From JBAWVR01 sp037147155 (lineage in GTDB: Bacteria; Patescibacteriota; Minisyncoccia; Phycocordibacterales; GWA1-40-21), in NCBI GenBank assembly GCA_037147155.1, contig JBAWVR010000032.1, positions 1 to 9,119 of the forward strand: a stretch of DNA of 9,119 nucleotides, given 5' to 3'. Below the pieces are notes generated by a model. That model was not told the origin of the DNA. It was given only the letters and a program-made list of their open reading frames with translations, and searched no databases. This document shows, one piece after another, positions 1 to 5,452 of the stretch. Every line of letters starts with the position of its first letter. Position 1 is the first letter of the stretch. A program made the translations under genes and the position numbers.

Positions 1-7
1 GTTCTAG

Positions 8-13
8 TATACT
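8..13 (+). promoter_or_regulatory. Possible -10 box of the 166-residue protein gene (left edge)
   Basis: TATACT matches the -10 consensus TATAAT at five of six positions, about 105 bases before the start codon at 119. The -35 position would fall outside the window, so the promoter cannot be confirmed. If real, the transcript would start near base 20 and carry a leader of about 100 bases that folds well. Confidence 0.3.
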
Positions 14-27
14 AATTACCATAGCTC

Positions 28-113
28 TCCGAATCTTAAACGGTGCCCTTAGGGAAATATTTCCAAGGGAATTACACTGGGACGGATGAGAATGGGTAAA
101 ACCTGAAAGGTTT
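28..113 (+). promoter_or_regulatory. Structured 5' leader with hairpin over the ribosome-binding site
   Basis: The bases before the 119 start codon can form nested helices: TCCG 28-31 with CGGA 83-86, CGGTG 41-45 with CACTG 75-79 (one G-U), CCCTT 46-50 with AAGGG 65-69, and GGAA/TTCC inside that. A separate hairpin pairs AAACCT 99-104 with AGGTTT 108-113 around a GAA loop. It buries most of the Shine-Dalgarno AAGG (107-110), which sits 8 bases before the ATG. This suggests translational control by leader folding, but no known riboswitch class was recognised. Confidence 0.4.
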
Positions 114-118
114 GCACC

Positions 119-619
119 ATGAAAACGACTGGCCCCCTGTACGGCAAGATCCTCGCTGGGTTCCTCCTCGGACACATCCGCCTCCCCGGCACACGTGAAC
201 AAGACCTCTTGTTCGAATGTAAGGTTATTCTGAAACAGGTCAAGAAGGAGTTGGGTGAACAGTACGTGCTGATATTGCCCGAAGCAAGACAAGTTGCTCA
301 TGCAATCTTCGCTGGCCTGCTCGACGCCGTCTGTGGCATCGAATCGGACGAAAACAGCAAAACTGTTGTTTTGCTCAAGGAGCTCTCTATTCCTTCTCGT
401 GTGTTTGCTGAGAATATGATTAGCAAGATGACCGGCAAATCCCACGAATCCAAAGGAACGTGGGATGACAGAATCTACAAAGTCCGCAAGTATGTCAAAG
501 CTATCACCACTGAATCTCTTTCGGGCATCACTCCGGAACAAGTTCACGAAGCTCACAGCGAGATGGTTCATGTCGTTGTGGATGCCGTCTGTGATGAGCT
601 GTTTGGCAAGCAGGCCTAG
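119..619 (+). CDS. Hypothetical 166-residue helical protein
   Basis: I do not recognise this protein. It is soluble, with no signal peptide and no convincing membrane span, and reads as mostly alpha-helical with many charged residues. The tetrapeptide DAVC occurs twice, at residues 69-72 and 155-158, each after a hydrophobic helix and an upstream Glu-Ala, which hints at a weak internal duplication. A basic stretch near residues 118-127 (RIYKVRKYVK) could contact nucleic acid, but that is a guess. The start at 119 is backed by AAAGG 8 bases upstream. The gene is monocistronic, with a structured leader before it and a strong terminator 30 bases after it. Its GC content is clearly above that of the minus-strand genes to the right: 37 of 60 bases are G or C in 121-180. 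It is probably a real expressed gene of unknown role. Confidence 0.72.
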   Translation: MKTTGPLYGKILAGFLLGHIRLPGTREQDLLFECKVILKQVKKELGEQYVLILPEARQVAHAIFAGLLDAVCGIESDENSKTVVLLKELSIPSRVFAENMISKMTGKSHESKGTWDDRIYKVRKYVKAITTESLSGITPEQVHEAHSEMVHVVVDAVCDELFGKQA

Positions 620-649
620 TTCTTTCAAGAGACATCAACGTTCTCTTAC

Positions 650-678
650 CCCACCAGCTGAAAACTGGTGGGCATTTT
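650..678 (+). terminator. Intrinsic terminator of the 166-residue protein gene
   Basis: CCCACCAG at 650-657 pairs perfectly with CTGGTGGG at 665-672 around a seven-base loop and is followed by CATTTTAATT. The stem is strong and the U-tract short, and it is well placed 30 bases after the stop codon. Confidence 0.8.
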
Positions 679-744
679 AATTATAAGATTCGATGAAAAT
701 ATTTGGCGTAAACAGATTATTGTGGTAACGTAAAATTAGAGTAA

Positions 745-1012
745 CCAACATTCGAATTATCGCTTGTCACAGTTGGTGAAGGAGCTCATCCAAAGCGATA
801 GGTCAATCAACGAGCCCAGAGGAGATTGACTGAATGGTCAGAAAGGGAGTCAAGGTAGCCATTGAGAAATCGGTGGAGCCTGTCGGTCTGAACTAAGCCC
901 ACGCCAACTTTTCCAGGTAAAAGTGTGAACCTAGGCACACAATGACGGGAATGTGCGATGAAGCGGGACCGATGTTTTTAAAACCAAAGACCTGACGTCA
1001 TGTCAGGCCTTT
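745..1012 (+). ncRNA. Candidate structured non-coding RNA of unknown class
   Basis: The 399 bases between the gene ending at 619 and ychF hold no plausible ORF, but 745-975 is GC-balanced and folds into ordered helices. TATCGCTT 758-765 pairs with AAGCGATA 793-800 and encloses TGGTGA 774-779 with TCATCCA-type pairing at 786-792. Directly stacked on it, GGTCAATC 801-808 pairs with GATTGACT 824-831. AATGG 833-837 pairs with CCATT 859-863. A long-range helix joins ATCGGT 869-874 to ACCGAT 968-973, closing a multibranch region that holds ACTTTT/AAAAGT (907-912/919-924) and GCACA/TGTGC (935-939/952-956). A terminator hairpin with a T-tract follows at 991-1015. The strand is chosen from the T-tract and the helix layout. 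A TAAAAT box at 731-736 could be a -10 but lacks a good -35. I do not see the signatures of RNase P RNA, tmRNA, SRP RNA or 6S RNA. The ends are approximate and the class is unknown. Confidence 0.5.
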
Positions 1013-1015
1013 TTA
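991..1015. terminator. Terminator shared by the candidate RNA (+) and ychF (-)
   Basis: CCTGAC 991-996 and GTCAGG 1002-1007 form a hairpin with a five-base loop. The + side continues CCTTTTT, a good U-tract for the candidate RNA. On the minus strand the hairpin lies just past the ychF stop codon and is followed by a looser T-rich run, so it may act both ways. Confidence 0.7.
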
Positions 1016-1018
1016 AAT

Positions 1019-2116
1019 TTAAATTTTAAATTCGATAACATCGCCGTCTTTAACAATGTATTCCTTTCCCTCAGTCTTGAGTAATCCTTTTTCTCTCGCT
1101 TGACCATAAGATCCAGCAGCCAAAAGTTCATCCCAGTGGATCACTTCAGCTCGCACAAATTTTTGCTCAAAATCTCCGTGAATAGCGGCACCAGCTCGTG
1201 GAGCAGTTGATCCACGTTTGATAGTCCAAGCACGAGTCTCGTCTTCACCGGTAGTAAAGTAAGTCATCAAATTCAAAATCTCATAACCCTTACGAATCAA
1301 GAGATCGATACCATCATCAGTCACAGCCAAACCTTCACGCATTTCTTTCTTGTCTTCTGGACTCATTTCTTTCAATTCATTTTCAATACCAGCATCAACC
1401 AAAACATAACCTGACTTGGTATCAGTCATAAACTTCATCAGTTTATCCCAGAGTTCGCCTTTGGTCTCATCCAAATTCTTACCACCAGCTTTTTTATTGA
1501 GCACGTACAAAATCGGTTTCATAGTCAAAAGATGCAAATCACGTACGATTTCTTTTTCTGGTTCCGAATATTCCAAACTATTAGCCAACTTCCCTGTTTC
1601 AAAAGCCGAAATTAATCTGGTCAAAACTTCGTATTCGACAAGAGCTTTCTTATCACCCTTGCGATACTCACCACCAATACTGTGTTGGCGTTTGGTGACA
1701 GTCTGCAAGTCCGCCAAGATTAATTCTAGGTTGATCACTTCAATATCACCAAGTGGATTAATCTTGCCATCAACATGAATAATCTTGTCGTCTTCAAAAA
1801 TACGCACGACTTCCACAATCGCATCAGTCTCGCGAATATTAGTTAAAAACTTATTTCCCAAACCTTCACCAGCGGAAGCCCCTTTGACCAATCCAGCAAT
1901 ATCTACGAACTCCACAGCCGCCGGAATAGTTTTGGCAGACTTCGAAAATGTAGACAGTTTCCAGAGACGGTCGTCAGGCACAGCTACCACGCCCACAGAT
2001 GGGTCAATAGTACAAAAAGGATAGTTCTCACAAGCGACTGCTTTACGAGTAATAGCGCTAAATAAAGTTGATTTTCCCACATTTGGGAGCCCGACGATTC
2101 CAATGGATAATGACAT
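1019..2116 (-). CDS. ychF: Redox-regulated ribosome-associated ATPase YchF (OLA1 family)
   Basis: This is an Obg-related P-loop NTPase found across bacteria and eukaryotes. It binds ribosomes in the cytoplasm and in characterised members prefers ATP over GTP. The 365-residue length fits the family (about 363). The G1 P-loop GLPNVGKST is at residues 9-17, the G3 motif DIAG at 72-75 followed by the conserved LVKGAS.GEGLGN stretch, a helical insertion runs at about 125-195, and a C-terminal TGS domain from about 281 ends in VKDGDVIEFKI. The G4-like position reads NKKA (207-210) where many family members have N-x-x-E, a small departure near the base-recognition site. The start fits the usual MSLSIGIVGLP N-terminus and has GAAGG four bases upstream. 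A TATAAA at 2141-2146 could be its -10. It is divergent from the lipoprotein gene and is followed by the shared terminator at 991-1015. Confidence 0.97.
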   Translation of the reverse strand: MSLSIGIVGLPNVGKSTLFSAITRKAVACENYPFCTIDPSVGVVAVPDDRLWKLSTFSKSAKTIPAAVEFVDIAGLVKGASAGEGLGNKFLTNIRETDAIVEVVRIFEDDKIIHVDGKINPLGDIEVINLELILADLQTVTKRQHSIGGEYRKGDKKALVEYEVLTRLISAFETGKLANSLEYSEPEKEIVRDLHLLTMKPILYVLNKKAGGKNLDETKGELWDKLMKFMTDTKSGYVLVDAGIENELKEMSPEDKKEMREGLAVTDDGIDLLIRKGYEILNLMTYFTTGEDETRAWTIKRGSTAPRAGAAIHGDFEQKFVRAEVIHWDELLAAGSYGQAREKGLLKTEGKEYIVKDGDVIEFKI

Positions 2117-2189
2117 ATATCCTTCACTTTAACCGACTTTTTTATATTATGCAATGTTTATGCCCTGTATTTTAGGCATATTTTACCAC

Positions 2190-2218
2190 TTGACAAATAT
2201 AGTAATTGGGTGTATAAT
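2190..2218 (+). promoter_or_regulatory. Perfect consensus promoter of the lipoprotein gene
   Basis: TTGACA (2190-2195) and TATAAT (2213-2218) are exact consensus hexamers separated by the ideal 17 bases. The spacer begins AATAT and ends GGTG, as in the promoter at 4099-4127. Transcription should start near 2225, which excludes the upstream in-frame ATG at 2154 as the start codon of the lipoprotein. Confidence 0.92.
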
Positions 2219-2288
2219 AGTAAAAGGATTAAATCAGGGGTATTCTCCCCATGTTCTCTCACAATTGATGAAACGAAAGGGCCGAACT

Positions 2289-2666
2289 ATGAAAACGTTC
2301 ACCATGCTTATCGCCGCTGTGATCATGTTGTTGGTCGCCGGATGCCAAACCAGCACCAGATCGATTCTGCTTGAAAAGCAATTGTCCCACCCCGGGACAT
2401 TTGTAAATCAAAAGAAATTGAACGGAGAGTTCAAAGTCCTCCGCTTTAACGATCAATTCCTTCCTGGCATTGCCTACTTCACAGTAGAAGCAAAAGTGAA
2501 CGGCAAGACGGTTTTGTTCTCTGCAGCAACCACAGAAATGGTCTCCAGGGGCGAGAGCGTCGACATCGTCGAAGTGGACATGAGTGGCCTAGTTCCACTA
2601 CAGTACTACGACGACAAGAAACACCAACCCGTTTTATTCATCAAGAAGAAAGCGCCGCTGAAGTAA
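2289..2666 (+). CDS. Small lipoprotein, unknown function
   Basis: This 125-residue exported lipoprotein starts MKTFTM, followed by a hydrophobic stretch and the lipobox LVAGC. Cys19 would be the lipidated residue after signal peptidase II cleavage, so the mature protein is tethered to the outer face of the membrane. The frame is open upstream to 2154, but the promoter at 2190-2218 lies inside that extension. The ATG at 2289 has GAAAGG 8 bases upstream and begins the signal peptide exactly, so it is the start. The mature part looks like a small beta-rich domain, with LNG-E-F-K-VL at residues 44-51 and RGESVD at 87-92. Residues 44-125 can be matched by eye to 73-153 of the membrane protein encoded at 4191-4652, suggesting a shared OB-like fold. 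That is an inference from a few positions. The gene is monocistronic with two terminators behind it, and its composition is GC-richer than the minus-strand block. Confidence 0.85.
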   Translation: MKTFTMLIAAVIMLLVAGCQTSTRSILLEKQLSHPGTFVNQKKLNGEFKVLRFNDQFLPGIAYFTVEAKVNGKTVLFSAATTEMVSRGESVDIVEVDMSGLVPLQYYDDKKHQPVLFIKKKAPLK

Positions 2667-2681
2667 ACCTTCAGCCTGGAT

Positions 2682-2733
2682 AAACCCAGCAACATACAAA
2701 CCAATTGGTTTGCCCCTGTTGTTGGGTTTTAAA
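2682..2733 (+). terminator. Bipartite hairpin terminator of the lipoprotein gene
   Basis: The outer stem pairs AAACCCAGCAACA (2682-2694) with TGTTGTTGGGTTT (2717-2729), 13 pairs with one G-U. Its loop holds a perfect palindrome, CAAACCAATTGGTTTG (2697-2712), able to form its own hairpin. TTTTAAAA follows. It is an unusually elaborate terminator-like structure 15 bases after the stop codon. Confidence 0.75.
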
Positions 2734-2748
2734 ATTACAAAAAAATTA

Positions 2749-2787
2749 AAACCGCATATCCCCTCAAGATACGCGGTTTGTTTTTTA
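2749..2787. terminator. Bidirectional terminator between convergent genes
   Basis: AAACCGC 2749-2755 pairs with GCGGTTT 2773-2779, extended inward by ATC/GAT-type pairs. It is flanked by a T-run on the + side (GTTTTTTATC) and by an A-rich run upstream that becomes a U-tract on the minus strand. It closes the phosphatase-like gene on the minus strand and backs up the lipoprotein terminator on the plus strand. Confidence 0.8.
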
Positions 2788-2800
2788 TCAAAAAAAATGA

Positions 2801-3949
2801 TTAGAACTTGATTTGCCGATAGTCAGACGCACTCGACACCCGAATAACCCAACGGTTTTCATCAGATGAGACAATCAGAGTACCACGAACCTTGCTTGGA
2901 TTCGGCATCGTCATCAAAGTACCAACGTCGATGCAAGTGTTCCCACACAGTTCTTGAAAGACACTGTAATTGGGTGGCGTCGACATGAGAACACCTTCCT
3001 TGGTCCAGGGTCTCTTCTGACTAACCTCCTGCATGCGCAAGGCCAAACAACTTTCATCGTGTGTGCTTTTGGCAAAACAGATGAACGGAATCCAGTGAAT
3101 CCATTCACCAATTTTCTCGCCATTGGCCAAGATGAAACCGACAGGGACTTCCTTGGGTTGAAGATTGGACAGATACAAGATTCGCAGAGGACCGCCCGGG
3201 TTGTTGTAATGGATGTATTTCTTGGCTTCTGCTTCAGTCATAATTCCACTATCCCGGAAGTTTTCGGCGTAACCCGTCTTACCTTCGTCACCCATGAAGG
3301 TAACGAACCGTCGTGAATCATCGTCACCGTCAATCACCGGAAAGTGAATCGACTTGCCGTGATTGCAGACGTGTTCGATATCGATAGGTCTATCCGGACG
3401 ATCTTCGGGCAGATTAAGAATCTTGATTCCTGCTGCCGAAGCGGTAATCAGTTGTCTAGTGATGTAATTCACAACGACAGTGAAGATTGGTTTACCGCGC
3501 CGCACACAAGTGACGGCTGAGCAGGCTCCGGTTATCGTCGCCGGTGCTCCATTCATCGACTCCCAGATTCCAATCGAACCTTCTTGTGACAGAATCTCTT
3601 TAACTGTTTTGTTTTTGTCAAAAGTCTGCAAGAAGCGTTTGAGTGGTGTTGACCGATCGATCGGATCACAGATATACAGAGTTCTAAATAAATCTGGATC
3701 ACCTGGCCGGCCAACTTGTTTGTGGTGGAGTTTGCCGATTTCTTCTGTCACGACATAAGCATCGCCATCATAGCGCTGCAGTGCCGTACAGATTGTAACT
3801 TCCGGCCCCTCATCGATTTTGAGAGTATCACCCTTGCCGTAAATTACAGATGACAAAGCATCCGCTGCGGTTCCGTTGCGGCAATCGAAATACGCTTGCA
3901 CAACGATGCCTACGACCGCATTATAGTGCGATTTTTCAACACCAAACAT
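2801..3949 (-). CDS. Divergent inositol-monophosphatase/FBPase-superfamily-like protein
   Basis: This 382-residue cytoplasmic protein carries two features of the lithium-sensitive sugar/inositol phosphatase superfamily. An acidic pair sits in VTEEIG (Glu69/Glu70), and the metal-binding signature is written DPIDRST at residues 95-101, about 25 residues later, where inositol monophosphatases have DPIDGT. A segment GSIGIWESMNGAPATITG (124-141) sits where these enzymes have the strand carrying substrate contacts. The usual C-terminal W-D-x-A metal motif is not evident. The C-terminal 200 residues are unfamiliar, and the protein is about 100 residues longer than a typical IMPase. The role is therefore a guess: a Mg-dependent phosphatase, or a diverged binding protein. 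The start has the strong Shine-Dalgarno GAGGTGA just upstream of the ATG. It is monocistronic, diverges from the gene at 4191, and its GC level matches the + strand genes beside it (29 of 60 in 3541-3600). Confidence 0.62.
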   Translation of the reverse strand: MFGVEKSHYNAVVGIVVQAYFDCRNGTAADALSSVIYGKGDTLKIDEGPEVTICTALQRYDGDAYVVTEEIGKLHHKQVGRPGDPDLFRTLYICDPIDRSTPLKRFLQTFDKNKTVKEILSQEGSIGIWESMNGAPATITGACSAVTCVRRGKPIFTVVVNYITRQLITASAAGIKILNLPEDRPDRPIDIEHVCNHGKSIHFPVIDGDDDSRRFVTFMGDEGKTGYAENFRDSGIMTEAEAKKYIHYNNPGGPLRILYLSNLQPKEVPVGFILANGEKIGEWIHWIPFICFAKSTHDESCLALRMQEVSQKRPWTKEGVLMSTPPNYSVFQELCGNTCIDVGTLMTMPNPSKVRGTLIVSSDENRWVIRVSSASDYRQIKF

Positions 3950-3988
3950 TGGTCACCTCATCTTTCTGAATTGTAAGTAACTTTGACA

Positions 3989-4020
3989 CGAAAGCCGTGC
4001 CCGGCTCGGGAAAATATCCC
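3989..4020 (-). promoter_or_regulatory. Two small hairpins in the upstream region of the phosphatase-like gene
   Basis: AGCCG 3993-3997 pairs with CGGCT 4002-4006, and GGGA 4008-4011 pairs with TCCC 4017-4020. They lie 43-71 bases before the 3949 start codon and probably fall in its leader. No convincing promoter was found: a TAGAAT box (4025-4030, minus strand) has TTGCCA only at a 20-base spacing. The rest of 3950-4098 is AT-rich without obvious structure. Confidence 0.25.
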
Positions 4021-4098
4021 TTATATTCTATCTAAAACAATACAACTAATTGGCAATTTAATCAAATTTATTGCTTCTTGCCGTTTTATTTTTATCTA

Positions 4099-4127
4099 TT
4101 GACAAATATGTGATATAGGTGTATAAT
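4099..4127 (+). promoter_or_regulatory. Perfect consensus promoter of the 4191 gene
   Basis: TTGACA (4099-4104) and TATAAT (4122-4127) are exact consensus with a 17-base spacer. The first 11 bases (TTGACAAATAT) and the last 11 (GGTGTATAATA) are identical to the promoter at 2190-2218; only the eight spacer bases between them differ. A GGCG-ATTT-CGCC hairpin at 4144-4155 would lie about 10 bases into the transcript. Confidence 0.92.
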
Positions 4128-4190
4128 ATATAGGTTCTTTAATGGCGATTTCGCCTAATTTTCCACCCACCACCAACAAGGAGAAGACCG

Positions 4191-4652
4191 ATGACAAACA
4201 CGATTATTGAGTGGATCAAAGCGAACCGGAAGATTATTGTGATTACGACCTTTCAATTCTTCGGAATTGGACTAGGGGTGTACGCGATAATCTGCCTGTG
4301 CTTGCGACCCGATGAACATCAGTTCAAAAATCAGCGGCTGCCTGGGGGTATCACCCATTCTGCTGAACGGTTCGTCAAAGAAACGCCCGTTCTCAGAACT
4401 CATCAGCTTAACGGCAAACTCACGGTTCTGGGTCAAACAAAGAGACTTGATGGATTGTATGAGATCAAAATCCAGGATGGCAACCCATTACCCGACGGTC
4501 GCCGTTGGCTCCGTGGCGCCATCTCCAACCAAGAATTCAGAATCGGTGAAGAGGTGGATGGTTATTTCGTTGAGATTATCAACGCAACACCCATCGGAAC
4601 TCCGCCGGAACCGATTCAAAAATTTTGGTGGGTAACACCAAAAAAGAAGTGA
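4191..4652 (+). CDS. Single-pass membrane protein, unknown function
   Basis: This 153-residue protein has a short basic N-terminus (Lys10, Arg13, Lys14), one strongly hydrophobic helix at about residues 15-38, and an external domain of about 115 residues. The charge bias predicts N-in, C-out topology. I do not recognise the external domain by name. It contains LNG-K-L-T-VL at residues 73-80 and IGEEVD at 118-123, spaced almost as the same pattern in the lipoprotein at 2289-2666 (46 versus 44 residues between LNG and GE), and both end in a Lys-rich tail. The two are probably distant paralogues or share an OB-like fold anchored in two different ways. The start has AAGGAG 7 bases upstream. The gene is monocistronic under a consensus promoter with a strong terminator, and is GC-rich (34 of 60 in 4501-4560). 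It lies inside the exported-protein/phosphatase block. Confidence 0.8.
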   Translation: MTNTIIEWIKANRKIIVITTFQFFGIGLGVYAIICLCLRPDEHQFKNQRLPGGITHSAERFVKETPVLRTHQLNGKLTVLGQTKRLDGLYEIKIQDGNPLPDGRRWLRGAISNQEFRIGEEVDGYFVEIINATPIGTPPEPIQKFWWVTPKKK

Positions 4653-4667
4653 GAAACCTCACAAAAA

Positions 4668-4704
4668 AGGCCCGCTGCGAATTTCGCAGCGGGCCTAAAT
4701 TTTT
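4668..4704. terminator. Strong bidirectional terminator
   Basis: GGCCCGCTGCGA (4669-4680) pairs perfectly with TCGCAGCGGGCC (4684-4695), a 12-pair GC-rich stem. A-runs precede it and TAAATTTTTTT follows, so both strands get a U-tract. It separates the convergent genes at 4191-4652 (+) and 4705-4941 (-). A small GTGAG/CTCAC hairpin overlaps the upstream stop codon at 4649-4662. Confidence 0.93.
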
Positions 4705-4941
4705 TTACATTATTTTTCTCAACTCATCCTGATACTTGGTCATCACTTTCATTGTTGCATCCATCTGAGCTGTCCCCTTCTTCATTTCTTCCTGAACCTC
4801 TTTGGCAATATTTTCAAAAAGTTCTGGATTAGCTTCGACAGCTTTTAATATTTTATCTTGTTGATCCTGTGGTACACCCTTCATCTGACTACGCATCATA
4901 GCCTTCATGGCCATACTTTTCATTCCTCCAAAAAATCCCAT
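4705..4941 (-). CDS. Small Met-rich helical protein (CPR-type hypothetical)
   Basis: This is a 78-residue protein with eleven Met residues, a hydrophobic-basic N-terminal segment (MGFFGGMKSMAMKAMMRSQM) and a charged amphipathic remainder built around NPELFENIAKEVQEEM and a final MKVMTKYQDELRKIM. The pattern recalls small conserved hypothetical proteins of Parcubacteria, from memory rather than a search. It may bind membranes or a partner through the Met-rich face. The start is uncertain. The ATG at 4941 directly abuts a perfect TATAAT (4942-4947, minus strand). If that box is used, transcription would begin inside the ORF, and Met10, 10 bases after an internal GGAGG, would be a better start. 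An alternative extended -10 at 4980-4988 would allow the longer form. It could also be co-transcribed with the TspO-like gene upstream. Confidence 0.75.
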   Translation of the reverse strand: MGFFGGMKSMAMKAMMRSQMKGVPQDQQDKILKAVEANPELFENIAKEVQEEMKKGTAQMDATMKVMTKYQDELRKIM

Positions 4942-4979
4942 ATTATAGTTTAAATATTATTAATAACTTTCGCTCATAT

Positions 4980-4988
4980 AATATAGCA
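4980..4988 (-). promoter_or_regulatory. Possible extended -10 promoter of the 78-residue protein gene
   Basis: Read on the minus strand this is TGC-TATATT, an extended -10, with only a weak -35. It would start a transcript about 30 bases before the ATG at 4941. A competing perfect TATAAT at 4942-4947 touches that ATG. I cannot decide between them from sequence alone. Confidence 0.3.
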
Positions 4989-5014
4989 AAAATTTCTCTT
5001 TTTGAAATCACCTT

Positions 5015-5410
5015 TTACCAATTCAAAACAGTAATTGATAGTTGTACAACAGTAGCAAAGGAACCCCAAAGAAAATATGGAATATTCACATAAGTTACCC
5101 AAGGAGCATAAGGATAAATTGCGATCAAAGCCCAGATCAAAGTTCCGACTACCAAGAGAATATCTACAGCTGCCCAGAAGTTGTTCTGCCAACTAAATTG
5201 AATCGGACTAAAGATTAAATTGAAAATTATATTTAAAATGAATGGCAACAAAACAATAAACGGAATCTTCTTCATAATAAACAAATAGACCACGTAACCG
5301 TAGGAAGCGATAATAATGGCGTACAAGACAGTCCAGACTGGACCAAACACCCAAGATGGTGGAGCAAAGAAAGGCTTGATAAGGCTAGCGTACCATTGTT
5401 TTGTGGGCAT
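5015..5410 (-). CDS. TspO/MBR family membrane protein
   Basis: This 131-residue integral membrane protein has five predicted helices, the family's hallmark. The N-terminus WYASLIKPFFAPPSWVFGPVWTVLYAIIIASYG matches the TspO pattern of W-Y, K-P, P-P-x-W and P-V-W-x-x-L-Y. An Asn-rich helix region with LNIIFNLIFSPIQF follows, and YFLWGSFATVVQLSITVLNW ends the last helix as in the family. TspO (the translocator protein, or peripheral benzodiazepine receptor family) binds tetrapyrroles and cholesterol-like ligands and has been tied to stress responses and porphyrin handling. In a reduced genome its ligand is uncertain. It is slightly shorter than typical members (about 150-160). An extended -10 TGATATAAT at 5440-5448 gives it its own promoter with a leader of about 22 bases and no clear Shine-Dalgarno site. 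Its upstream neighbour, the flavoprotein gene, ends 42 bases before it. Confidence 0.93.
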   Translation of the reverse strand: MPTKQWYASLIKPFFAPPSWVFGPVWTVLYAIIIASYGYVVYLFIMKKIPFIVLLPFILNIIFNLIFSPIQFSWQNNFWAAVDILLVVGTLIWALIAIYPYAPWVTYVNIPYFLWGSFATVVQLSITVLNW

Positions 5411-5439
5411 AATAATTTAAGTTACTTTTTAATAACTAA

Positions 5440-5448
5440 ATTATATCA
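5440..5448 (-). promoter_or_regulatory. Extended -10 promoter of the TspO-like gene
   Basis: On the minus strand this reads TGA-TATAAT, a perfect -10 with the extended TG. No good -35 is seen at 16-18 bases. It lies between the flavoprotein stop codon (5453) and the TspO-like start (5410) and would give a start site near 5433. Confidence 0.6.
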
Positions 5449-5452
5449 CAAA

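Noticed and set aside
820..973. Open reading stretch of about 50 codons on the minus strand inside the candidate RNA
   Set aside because: It has no start signal, resembles no known protein, and the region is better explained by pairing.
745..1012. Group I/II intron, RNase P RNA, tmRNA or SRP RNA as identity of the structured region
   Set aside because: I found no domain V-like hairpin, group I core, RNase P consensus GAGGAAAGTC, tRNA-like end with tag frame, or SRP tetraloop motif. A string CAAGGTAGCC resembles part of 16S rRNA but its surroundings do not match.
2154..2288. N-terminal extension of the lipoprotein to the ATG at 2154
   Set aside because: The perfect promoter at 2190-2218 lies inside it, and the ATG at 2289 has a ribosome-binding site and starts an intact signal peptide.
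2954..3316. 120-codon + strand ORF opposite the phosphatase-like gene
   Set aside because: It is antisense to a gene with a strong Shine-Dalgarno site and recognisable motifs, and has no signals of its own.
4974..5192. 72-codon minus strand ORF inside the TspO-like gene
   Set aside because: It is an alternative frame of a clear TspO family gene.
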